DNA of 9,461 bases from DASQPE01 sp041488455 (lineage in GTDB: Bacteria > Gemmatimonadota > Gemmatimonadetes > Gemmatimonadales > GWC2-71-9), in NCBI GenBank assembly GCA_041488455.1, contig JBGPPG010000129.1, positions 1 to 9,461 on the forward strand. Reading direction: 5' to 3'. Below the pieces are notes generated by a model, which worked only from the letters and a program-made list of their open reading frames with translations, made no database searches and had not been told where the DNA came from. The number at the start of each line of letters is the position of its first letter. Position 1 is the stretch's first letter. Shown here one piece after another: positions 1 to 6,440 of the stretch. Made by a program: the position numbers and the translations under genes.

Positions 1-1
1 C

Positions 2-133
2 AGCGCCACTCGGCACCGCTCCAGCAACTCCCCGTCCGTCCGGGAGAGGCGGCACGCGGCGGCGAAGGCGCTGGGGAGGGAGGCGAGCGCGGAGGGGGTC
101 GGTGTTAAACCCATTGGCATCGAAGATAGTTAG
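2..133 (+). CDS. Possible C-terminal fragment of an unknown protein (window edge)
   Basis: An open frame enters at the left edge and stops at TAG 131-133; about 43 residues are visible, ending in GVGVKPIGIEDS. The fragment is rich in Arg, Ser and Ala and matches nothing I recognise. First codon positions are mostly purines and third positions mostly G or C, which mildly favours this strand. It would be convergent with the minus-strand operon, with the hairpin at 134-169 lying between the two stop codons. The opposite strand is also open from an ATG at 120 to the edge (40 codons, beginning MPMGLTPTPS). That frame has no ribosome binding site and would start 13 bases after the hairpin. Neither frame is secure. 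Confidence 0.3.
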   Translation, partial: SATRHRSSNSPSVRERRHAAAKALGREASAEGVGVKPIGIEDS

Positions 134-169
134 CGCCCCGGCCGGAGGCGAGTCACCCCGGCCGGGGCG
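134..169. terminator. GC-rich hairpin at the end of the minus-strand operon
   Basis: Positions 134-145 and 158-169 form a perfect 12-base-pair inverted repeat of C and G only, with a 12-base loop (146-157). It begins 6 bases beyond the stop codon of the metallophosphoesterase gene (176-178). Read on the minus strand it is followed by CTAACTATCTTCG, which is only modestly T-rich. It is therefore a strong hairpin with a weak U-tract. A bidirectional terminator between convergent genes is the simplest reading; 3'-end protection of the operon mRNA is another. Confidence 0.55.
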
Positions 170-175
170 GTGATT

Positions 176-1684
176 TCAGCGGCGTGTGATCCGTCCACCC
201 GCGGGCGGAGCCACTGACCCGTGCAGCGAGTCCGCCACGTACGCGGCGACCAGGTCCACCGCCCGGGGTGCCGTCTCCACGCCGGCTCCGCAAGCAGCGG
301 TGGCCTCAGGCACGTCGTACCCGTCGCCGTGCTTGCAGGCCAGATACGTCGGCAGCGCCACTCGCAACGAGGCGCTCGGTCCGATCAGCTCGCCGTCGGG
401 TCGCACCACCTCACCCACGATGCGGCTCATCGACGGGCGCTCCGGGTCATACGCGAACGAGAGCCCCGAGATCTGGAGAAACCCGCCCTTGCCGATGACG
501 CCGTCCGATACGCTGCGCTCGAGCAGCTCGCGCACGCGGGCCCCCGAGAGCGGCACCGTGAGAACTCGGGTCTCATCGGCGAATAGGAACAGGGACTCGA
601 GCTCGTAGTTGGTGAACGGACCCGGGTAGAGGATGTCGTCGATCCGGATCGCCCCGGAGTTGAGCAGCGCTGCGTCGGTCTTGGTGCCCGCGCGGATCGC
701 GTCGGCGATCAGGTCGCCGAGCGGGGACTCCTGCCGGCGCTGCGCGACGTCGCGCGCGTCGAGCGGGGCGGCAATCGACCCGAGAACGCGCTCGGGCCCC
801 AGACGCTGTCGCAGGCTGTCCGCCCATCCCGCCGCGATCCGGGCCACTGCGGTGTCGAGCGAGATGTTCGGGGAGACCGCGAGCAGCGCGACCGCTTCCC
901 GCCACTGGCCCTTGCTGCCCCACACGGTCGCGAACTGGGCCGTGCGCGAGTTCGCGTCCGCCTTGAGGATGTACCGGTTCGAGATGGGCACGGTCATATG
1001 CTCGTGCTCGTGCCCACCGAGGATCATGTCCAGGCGCCCCTCGCGATTGAGCAGAGCGCGGTCGGCTTCGACGGTCTGGTGGGTGAGGGCGACGACGAAG
1101 TCCGCGCCTTGCTGGATCAGCGTGTCGATGACGAAGCGGGCCGCGCTGTCGGGATCGCTGCACTTGACGTAGGCGGAGTAGTCACCCTGAAGCGTGAGCC
1201 CGAGGATGCCGACCTTGCGGTGCGCCAACCGGACCGTGTCCCAGGCGAAGACGCCCGGGAACGCATCGCCGTTCGCTTCCCGGCAGTTCGCTGACAACCA
1301 CTTGAAGTTCGAAATGTGGATCCGGTTGACCAGCGTGTCGCGCGGCAGCTCGAACTCGTGGTTGCCGAACGTGGCGTAGTCGAGCTTTGCCGCATTGAGC
1401 GCGTCGATCATCTGCCGGCCCTGATAGTACTTGCTCAGGAGGCTCGGCGAGAGGAAGTCGCCCGCGAGCACGAAGAGCGTCGGGCCCTCCGCCTGCACTC
1501 GCGCCCGCATGGTGGCGACCCGCGCCAGCCCCCCCGACCCGTCGGCCAGCGTGTCCGCGACGTAGACGTCGTTGATCGACAGGAACCGCATCGGGTTGGT
1601 GGGGGCCGGTGCCGGCGGCAGTCCGAGACAGCCGGCGAGCGCGCCCAGGGCGAGGCCCGGGGCCAGGTGTCGAAGCCAGGTCAC
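176..1684 (-). CDS. Lipoprotein 5'-nucleotidase / UshA-type metallophosphoesterase
   Basis: Predicted to hydrolyse nucleotide or related phosphate esters outside the cytoplasmic membrane. The chosen start is GTG at 1684: its GTGA overlaps the stop of the upstream gene, a weak GAGAAG lies 7 bases before it, and it begins a lipoprotein signal with lipobox LAGC (Cys19). The frame is open further upstream, but that part is out-of-frame sequence of the HD gene. The 502-residue protein has the usual two-domain layout. The metallophosphatase domain shows NDVY (Asp39), AGD (Asp76), GNHE (Asn108, His109), THQ (His202) and GGHEH (His225, His227). The C-terminal 5'-nucleotidase domain shows ESPLGDLIADAI (from Glu319), NSGAIR (342-347) and GDGY (453-456). 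The first metal-site motif has Tyr41 where UshA has His (D-x-H). Substrate is not predictable from sequence alone. Confidence 0.88.
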   Translation of the reverse strand: MTWLRHLAPGLALGALAGCLGLPPAPAPTNPMRFLSINDVYVADTLADGSGGLARVATMRARVQAEGPTLFVLAGDFLSPSLLSKYYQGRQMIDALNAAKLDYATFGNHEFELPRDTLVNRIHISNFKWLSANCREANGDAFPGVFAWDTVRLAHRKVGILGLTLQGDYSAYVKCSDPDSAARFVIDTLIQQGADFVVALTHQTVEADRALLNREGRLDMILGGHEHEHMTVPISNRYILKADANSRTAQFATVWGSKGQWREAVALLAVSPNISLDTAVARIAAGWADSLRQRLGPERVLGSIAAPLDARDVAQRRQESPLGDLIADAIRAGTKTDAALLNSGAIRIDDILYPGPFTNYELESLFLFADETRVLTVPLSGARVRELLERSVSDGVIGKGGFLQISGLSFAYDPERPSMSRIVGEVVRPDGELIGPSASLRVALPTYLACKHGDGYDVPEATAACGAGVETAPRAVDLVAAYVADSLHGSVAPPAGGRITRR

Positions 1685-2292
1685 AGCTCGTCTTCTCGCT
1701 GCTGGAGCCTGCGGACCAGGTCCGCGCCGAGGGCGCGCATTTCCTCGAGCATGGCGCGCTGCGGCCAGTCCGGCCGCGAGGCGAGCACTTCCGTCACGGA
1801 GCGGTACCACCAGATCGTCTCCTCCGAGCTCGCCTGCGAGACGGCCCGCAGATACTCCGCGCCGAGGCGCCGGAGCGTCGCGATCGTTGAGCCGCAGCGG
1901 TGGATCTCGTCGGCGGTGATGATGTCGAGCGCTCGCGGCTCTGCCACCGCCAGGTGCGCCAGGAAATCGTGCTTGCATGCCCGCCAGGGCCGCTCTTCGC
2001 CCCGGGAAGTGAACTTCGGCTCGGTCGCGTCCCGCGCGATCGCGAGGACGACGGGGCCGAACTTCTCGGCCACCTTCTGCTCGAGCATCTCGCGCCGGTC
2101 CGGCGCCGCGTCTTCGAGCACGTGGTGCAGGATCCCGGCCACCAACGTTGCCTGATCGCAGGCGTACCGCGCCAGGATGACCGCCACGTTCGCCGGATGC
2201 CCCAGACTGCCGGGTGAAGCCGATCCGGGACCCCGGTGATGCTTAGCGGCAAACGCGAACGCGTGGTTGATGCGATCGGAATAGGCGTGCAT
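1681..2292 (-). CDS. Small HD-domain phosphohydrolase, SpoT/MESH1-like, with altered HD motif
   Basis: A 203-residue protein starting MHAYSDRINHAFAFAAKHH, resembling the stand-alone HD hydrolases related to the (p)ppGpp hydrolase domain of Rel/SpoT. Expected metal ligands can be placed: His32 in GHPANVA, the HDxxED region at 56-61, and Asp128 in ITADEIHR. The HDxxED motif reads HHVLED, so the second ligand Asp is His57. The segment between the first helix and His32 is also shorter than in relatives I recall. Start ATG 2292 is chosen because family homology begins there; the frame is open to 2433, but that would overlap queE and add unrelated residues. No clear ribosome binding site is visible. 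It follows queE by 34 bases and its TGA overlaps the next start, suggesting translational coupling. Whether it hydrolyses alarmones, other nucleotides or nothing is open. Confidence 0.78.
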   Translation of the reverse strand: MHAYSDRINHAFAFAAKHHRGPGSASPGSLGHPANVAVILARYACDQATLVAGILHHVLEDAAPDRREMLEQKVAEKFGPVVLAIARDATEPKFTSRGEERPWRACKHDFLAHLAVAEPRALDIITADEIHRCGSTIATLRRLGAEYLRAVSQASSEETIWWYRSVTEVLASRPDWPQRAMLEEMRALGADLVRRLQQREDEL

Positions 2293-2326
2293 GCGCCGGA
2301 CGGTATGAGCCGGAGGGAAGGCCGGC

Positions 2327-2962
2327 CTACGGAATGCCGAGAAGCTTATGTGTCTGCAGGCTGAGCCGCCAGCGCGGATGGGCGAGGCAGTAACGGAGCG
2401 CGGCCTCGGTGTTCGCCTCGCGTGCCGGGCCATCCATCGGCTGAAGGAAGAAATGCTCGAACGCGAGCGCCTCGAACCGGTTCGGCTCAGCGCCGGCCTG
2501 GGGATAGACGAGCTTCAGCTCGTCCCCACTCCGGAGCAGCAGCTCGGCGCCGGCTTTGGGGCTCACGCAGACCCAGTCCACACCGGGCGGTGGCAGGCGG
2601 GTGCCGTTGGTCTCGATGGCGATCTCGAAGCCCTCCCCGTGCAACGCCTGCACCAGGCCGGCGTCCAGCTGAAGCAGCGGCTCACCTCCCGTGCACACGA
2701 CGAACCGCGCACCGTCGGCGCCCACCGGCCACGCCTGCGCCACCGCGGCTGCGAGCGCCCCCGCGCTGGCGAAGCGCCCACCACCGGGCCCATCGGTGTC
2801 CACGAAGTCCGTGTCGCAGAAGGTGCAGACCGCGGTCGCCCGGTCCGCCTCCCGGCCACTCCACAGGTTGCACCCGGCGAACCGGCAGAAGACCGCCGGT
2901 CGCCCCGTCTGGGCGCCCTCACCCTGGAGGGTGTAGAAGATCTCTTTGACTGAATAGGCCAT
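2327..2962 (-). CDS. queE: 7-carboxy-7-deazaguanine synthase QueE
   Basis: Radical-SAM enzyme that converts 6-carboxy-5,6,7,8-tetrahydropterin to 7-carboxy-7-deazaguanine in preQ0 and queuosine synthesis. The 211-residue protein has the family N-terminus IFYTLQGEGAQTGRPAVFCR. The cluster-binding cysteines are Cys31, Cys46 and Cys49 (CX14CX2C, ending CTFCDTDF), the expanded spacing known from one QueE subgroup rather than the usual CX3CX2C. CTGGEPLLQ and the ETNGT motif follow, then the C-terminal SLQTHKLLGIP typical of this group. Start ATG 2962 lies 12 bases after the queC stop. The length is normal and no key residue is missing. It acts immediately before QueC in the pathway, and the two genes sit together in the same operon. 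Confidence 0.96.
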   Translation of the reverse strand: MAYSVKEIFYTLQGEGAQTGRPAVFCRFAGCNLWSGREADRATAVCTFCDTDFVDTDGPGGGRFASAGALAAAVAQAWPVGADGARFVVCTGGEPLLQLDAGLVQALHGEGFEIAIETNGTRLPPPGVDWVCVSPKAGAELLLRSGDELKLVYPQAGAEPNRFEALAFEHFFLQPMDGPAREANTEAALRYCLAHPRWRLSLQTHKLLGIP

Positions 2963-2974
2963 GGGTGACCGGGT

Positions 2975-3691
2975 TCACCGCTTCGCCGTCTGATACCGCC
3001 CCGGATCTTCCACCCCCGCCTCCCGGAACCCTTTGAGTCGGAGCTGGCACGCGTCGCAGTGGCCGCACGCCTCGCCGGCGTCCGAGGGATCGTAGCAGCT
3101 CAGTGTGAGGCCGTAATCCAGGCCGAGCGCGGCGCCTCGCTGCACGATCTCACGCTTGGAGAGGAGGATGAGCGGGGTGTGGATCGTGAAGCGCTGTTTG
3201 AGCTCGGTGCCCGCCCGGGTCGCGAGGTTAGCGAGGTGCTGGAAGGCCGCGACGTACTCCGGGCGGCAGTCGGGATACCCGCTGTAGTCCAGCGCATTGA
3301 CCCCGATCACGATATCGGTAATGCCCAGCGTTTCCGCCCAGGCGAGCGCGAACGCCAGGAAGATCGTGTTGCGCGCTGGCACGTACGTGACTGGCACCCC
3401 GCTCCCAATCGCCTCGGCGGGGCGGTCCTTCGGCACCGCGATCTCCGCCGTGAGCGCCGATCCCCCGAACGCGCGCAGGTCGATGTCCACCACCGCGTGG
3501 CGGGCCACGCCCAGGGCGGCCGCCACCCGCCGCGCTGCCTCCAACTCCACGGCGTGCCGCTGACCGTAGCGGAAGCTGAGCGCGTTCAGCTCGAAGCCTC
3601 GCGCCTTGGTCATCGCTGCCGCCGTCGCGGAGTCCATCCCACCGCTCAGAAGAACGACGGCCCGACCGTGGGTGGTCATGGGACGAATCAT
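2975..3691 (-). CDS. queC: 7-cyano-7-deazaguanine (preQ0) synthase QueC
   Basis: ATP-dependent enzyme that turns 7-carboxy-7-deazaguanine and ammonia into preQ0. The 238-residue protein carries the PP-loop LLSGGMDS (Ser16-Ser21) near the N-terminus. It also has VPARNTIFLAFALAWAE and GVNALDYSGYPDCRPEY in the middle, and a C-terminal zinc site formed by Cys199, Cys209, Cys212 and Cys215 (SCYDPSDAGEACGHCDAC). The start may be ATG 3691 or the in-frame ATG 3679 (MTTHGRAVV). Neither has a convincing ribosome binding site; 3691 lies 9 bases after the preceding stop and is used here. Its product pool feeds QueF for queuosine, or other 7-deazaguanine products; those genes are outside the window. Confidence 0.96.
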   Translation of the reverse strand: MIRPMTTHGRAVVLLSGGMDSATAAAMTKARGFELNALSFRYGQRHAVELEAARRVAAALGVARHAVVDIDLRAFGGSALTAEIAVPKDRPAEAIGSGVPVTYVPARNTIFLAFALAWAETLGITDIVIGVNALDYSGYPDCRPEYVAAFQHLANLATRAGTELKQRFTIHTPLILLSKREIVQRGAALGLDYGLTLSCYDPSDAGEACGHCDACQLRLKGFREAGVEDPGRYQTAKR

Positions 3692-3700
3692 AGACGGGCG

Positions 3701-5035
3701 TTACCCAGCGGCGAAGCGGCCCAGCTCGAAGCGGAGTGCGTCCTCAAGCGCGGGATGGCGGAACACGTAGCCCGAGGCGAGCAGCCTGGCCGGCACCACT
3801 CGGGCGCTCGGAAGGATGGTCTCCTCGGCCATGGCGCCGAAGAGGAGGCGGAGCGCCGCGGCGGGCACCGGGAGCAGCGCCGGCCGGCCGAGGACGCGCC
3901 CCAGCGTTCGGGTGAACTCGGCGTTGGTGACCGGCGTCGGGGCCACCGCATTGAAGGCGCCGTCCAGGGTGTCGGTCAAAAGCGCGTGATGCACGGCACC
4001 CACCGCGTCCTCCACCGAAAGCCAGCTCATCCACTGGCGCCCGCCCCCCACCGGGCCGCCGAGTCCCGCCCGGAAAACGGGCAGCATCTTGGCCAGCGCG
4101 CCGCCTGCCGGGCTTAGCACGGCGCCAAACCGTGGCAGGGCCACGCGGACCCCGGCTCGACGCGCGGGCTCGGCCGCCGCCTCCCACTCCCGGCAGAGGT
4201 CGCCCAGAAACCGGCCGGGCGGCCCGGGCGGACTGTCGTCGTCGAGCAGCTCGTCGCCCCGGTCTCCGTAGATCCCGATCGCCGCCGCCGAGACAAGCAC
4301 GCTGGGCGGCCGGCGAAGGCGGCCGATCGTCTCGGCCAGCAGCGCCGTGCCCTGGAGTCGGCTTTCCCGGATTCGGCGTCTTCGGTCCGCCGTCCAGCGT
4401 CCCGCCGCGATGTTCTCGCCGGCCAGATGGACCACCGCGTCCGTGCCCTCGAGGGCTGCCGGATCCATGGGACTGCCGGGATTCCAGGCGATCTCGCCCG
4501 CGCTCGCGGGCCGGCGCACGAGGGGCAGCACCGTATGGCCGCCCGTCGAGAGAAACGCCGTGAGGGTCCGCCCCACGAGGCCGCTCGTGCCGGTGACCGC
4601 GATCCGGAGCGGTCCGCGACCGGCGAACCGCGCGTGCGCCGCGAGGTCCATGGCCAGCAGTGCATGGCGATAGGTGAGGAGCCGCTCGAGGCGCCTCCGT
4701 ACGAGCGCGCGCCCGGCTGCTCCTCCGAGGCCTCCGCCCGGGAGCGCGCATTCCACGCGATCCGTCACGATGCAGCCGGCGCCGCCGTCTGGGGTGAATC
4801 GGTGGGTGTGCACCAACCCGAGCTTGAACGGGCCGAGCCTCAGCCGGACGACGGTCCGGACACCGTCCTCCAGACCTCCCTCCCGCTCGAGCACGTCAAC
4901 TCGCTCCCAGGGCGGCGTGAGGCGCTCGAACGCCCCCGGTTCGGCGTGCCAGGCGTGCACGGCTTGCGCCGCGAATGGGAGCCGGATCGAGCGCTCCACC
5001 ACTTCAAAAGGCGATCGCAGCGGTTGCCGGGTCAT
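3701..5035 (-). CDS. SRPBCC domain fused to TIGR01777-family (YfcH/SDR39U1) epimerase
   Basis: A 444-residue protein with two parts. Residues about 10-135 are an SRPBCC (START-like) ligand-binding domain (VERSIRLPF, AFERLTPPWERVDV). Residues about 143-444 are an atypical short-chain dehydrogenase of the NAD(P)-binding TIGR01777 family: nucleotide loop GTSGLVG (149-155), VHLAGENI (202-209), SAAAIGIYGDRGDE (249-262, with Tyr256 in the catalytic tyrosine region), MSWLSVEDAV, and the DUF1731-type C-terminus PARLLASGYVFRHP. The substrate of the family is unknown to me. This fusion is a known architecture, not a cloning artefact. ATG 5035 is the longest start. GTG codons at residues 12 and 13 (about 5002) would start right at the SRPBCC homology and are real alternatives. 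It is the first gene of the operon with queC. Confidence 0.9.
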   Translation of the reverse strand: MTRQPLRSPFEVVERSIRLPFAAQAVHAWHAEPGAFERLTPPWERVDVLEREGGLEDGVRTVVRLRLGPFKLGLVHTHRFTPDGGAGCIVTDRVECALPGGGLGGAAGRALVRRRLERLLTYRHALLAMDLAAHARFAGRGPLRIAVTGTSGLVGRTLTAFLSTGGHTVLPLVRRPASAGEIAWNPGSPMDPAALEGTDAVVHLAGENIAAGRWTADRRRRIRESRLQGTALLAETIGRLRRPPSVLVSAAAIGIYGDRGDELLDDDSPPGPPGRFLGDLCREWEAAAEPARRAGVRVALPRFGAVLSPAGGALAKMLPVFRAGLGGPVGGGRQWMSWLSVEDAVGAVHHALLTDTLDGAFNAVAPTPVTNAEFTRTLGRVLGRPALLPVPAAALRLLFGAMAEETILPSARVVPARLLASGYVFRHPALEDALRFELGRFAAG

Positions 5036-5037
5036 CC

Positions 5038-5043
5038 TAGATT
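5038..5043 (+). promoter_or_regulatory. Possible -10 box for the nuclease gene
   Basis: TAGATT matches TATAAT at four of six positions and ends 6 bases before the GTG start at 5050. That spacing would place transcription initiation at or next to the start codon and give a leaderless mRNA. No convincing -35 box is found at the usual distance (TCGCAG at 5015-5020). No ribosome binding site is clear for the GTG either. Promoter rules for this organism are unknown, so this is a weak call. Confidence 0.2.
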
Positions 5044-5049
5044 CGGTGA

Positions 5050-5532
5050 GTGATCGGCCGCCTGCTCGCCACGGCGCTTGTCGCCGCCCCGCTCGCCCCT
5101 CGCCTCCTTCCCGAGCCGTCCTGCACGGTCTCGCGGATCGTGGACGGCGACACCTTCTACTGTGACCGCACCTTGAAGGTTCGCCTGCTCGGGATCGATG
5201 CGCCTGAAGCGGGGCAGGGCAGGATCGGCCGCGAATCGGCCGCGGCCCTCCGGGCGCTGATGCCGCCGGGGACCCTGGTCCGCCTCGAGGGAGATGTGGT
5301 GGCGAGAGATCGCTGGGGCCGCCGCCTTGCGTACGTGTGGGCCGACAACGTTCTGGTGAACGAAGCGATGGTGCGCGGCGGCTGGGCGATGCTCTTCACG
5401 TGGCCGCCCAACGTCAAGTATGCGAAGCGGCTCGAGCGGGCGCAAAAATCCGCGCGCGAGGCCCGAGCCGGCCTGTGGCGGGAGAACGGGTTCGCCTGCG
5501 CCCCCGCCGCGTGGCGACATCGCCGGTGCTGA
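5050..5532 (+). CDS. Secreted staphylococcal-nuclease-like (SNase/thermonuclease) protein
   Basis: A 160-residue protein with a short hydrophobic N-terminus (LLATALVAAPLAPRLL), probably an export signal, followed by one SNase domain. Motifs line up with staphylococcal nuclease: VSRIVDGDTF, VRLLGIDAPE (the Arg and Glu correspond to catalytic Arg35 and Glu43), RDRWGRRLAYVWAD (Arg87 region) and VNEAMVRGGWA, ending near ARAGLWREN. Catalytic positions therefore look intact, so it should cleave DNA or RNA, calcium-dependently by family analogy, in the periplasm or outside. The start is GTG 5050, the only start that preserves the signal segment. It diverges from the epimerase gene with 14 bases between start codons. 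It ends 4 bases from the stop of the convergent cupredoxin gene. Confidence 0.9.
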   Translation: MIGRLLATALVAAPLAPRLLPEPSCTVSRIVDGDTFYCDRTLKVRLLGIDAPEAGQGRIGRESAAALRALMPPGTLVRLEGDVVARDRWGRRLAYVWADNVLVNEAMVRGGWAMLFTWPPNVKYAKRLERAQKSAREARAGLWRENGFACAPAAWRHRRC

Positions 5533-5536
5533 GGGG

Positions 5537-6382
5537 TCAGCTGATCTTGACGGCCTGTGCCATCCCGTGCGTGAGGTGGGCCTTGCCGTCGCCGGCGTCG
5601 GGCACGAAACAGAGCAGGCCGTAGTCGCCCGGCTCGAGCGTCACGGTGAAGTCCGCGGTCCCGCCCGGGTCCATCGGCGAGGTGCCGCCCAGGAGGCTGC
5701 CCGGCGGTGGTCCCTTCGCGCCGCCCGCCTCCCACGCGATCACGTCCGCGGTGGACTGCCCCGGCCCGAACTTGAACACTGCGACTTCGTGCGTCTGGCG
5801 CCCGTCGTTGATCATCCGGATCGTCTGGGTCCCTGCCTTGAGCGGTGTGGAAAGGGCATAGCCGTATTCCGTCATCCGCACGACGACGTCCGGCGCCGGA
5901 GCCGAGTTGCTGGCGGCCGGAGAGTCGGTGACCTCGAAGGGCGTCATCATGCCCTTCACGAAGTGCGGGACCCCGTCCTCGCTCGGAATGAAGCAGAGCA
6001 CCACGTAGTTGCCTGGCTTGAGCACGACCGTCGCGTTCGACTCGCTACCCGGATTCGGCGGGTTGGGCCCGCCCTCGAAATGAAGCCAGGACGGCGGCGG
6101 GCCCGGATTCTTGAGCGCGTCGCCCATATCCTTGATCGTCTTCCCGGCGTCCAGGCGGACGAGCACGGCATGGTGGATCTCTTTGCCCGCCGACTTGAGC
6201 ACGAACTTGGTCGGGCCGGCCGGCACCTGGGCCGGCATCTGAAACGCGTATTCCGTCGCGGTGATCGTGACGATGTTGGGCTCGGCCGAGGCTTTCGGAG
6301 CCGATTGCGCGCCCTCCTTGCCGGAGCAGGCGGCGACCAACGTGGCGAGCAGGGCGGCGGTGGGGCGGATCGTGTGCCTCAT
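5537..6382 (-). CDS. Lipoprotein with two tandem cupredoxin-like domains
   Basis: A 281-residue exported lipoprotein. The start ATG 6382 is chosen because GAGGAG (6393-6398) lies 10 bases upstream and the signal peptide with lipobox LVAAC (Cys19) follows; a longer frame from 6415 adds nothing recognisable. After a linker there are two similar halves, about 37-153 and 165-281. Each begins with a TEY motif (43-45; 171-173). Each then has a His (70; 198), an LKPGNY or LEPGDY loop, an LCF motif (Cys130; Cys258), a His 10-11 residues later (140; 269), and a GM (Met145; Met274). His, Cys, His, Met in that order is the ligand set of type 1 copper proteins, so both halves may bind copper. Electron transfer or copper handling at the cell envelope is inferred. 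I do not recognise the exact family. Confidence 0.75.
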   Translation of the reverse strand: MRHTIRPTAALLATLVAACSGKEGAQSAPKASAEPNIVTITATEYAFQMPAQVPAGPTKFVLKSAGKEIHHAVLVRLDAGKTIKDMGDALKNPGPPPSWLHFEGGPNPPNPGSESNATVVLKPGNYVVLCFIPSEDGVPHFVKGMMTPFEVTDSPAASNSAPAPDVVVRMTEYGYALSTPLKAGTQTIRMINDGRQTHEVAVFKFGPGQSTADVIAWEAGGAKGPPPGSLLGGTSPMDPGGTADFTVTLEPGDYGLLCFVPDAGDGKAHLTHGMAQAVKIS

Positions 6383-6440
6383 GCGGTGCTGGCTCCTCGA
6401 GAGTGGGTCGCGCACATACGAGCCCGATCCCGTCCGGGAT

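Noticed and set aside
1..120. Minus-strand open frame from ATG 120 to the left edge, with GELLERCR faintly like a sigma-factor N-terminus.
   Set aside because: Only 40 codons are visible, there is no ribosome binding site, and it begins just past a terminator-like hairpin. The plus frame is at least as coding-like.
353..364. The 12-mer CAGCGCCACTCG occurs at 1-12 and again at 353-364.
   Set aside because: Repeats of this length are expected by chance in 9.4 kb of GC-biased sequence, and the flanks do not match.
1685..1978. A 98-residue N-terminal extension of the nucleotidase frame.
   Set aside because: It overlaps the conserved HD gene in another frame and would bury the lipoprotein signal. 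The GTG at 1684 with a 4-base overlap explains the data.
3059..4117. A 352-codon plus-strand frame opposite queC and the epimerase.
   Set aside because: Both opposite genes are firmly identified and intact. This frame is Arg- and His-rich with no recognisable motif.
6427..6440. Small inverted repeat ATCCC/GGGAT between the protease and cupredoxin genes as a terminator.
   Set aside because: It has only five pairs and no T-tract on the minus strand, so it is too weak to call.
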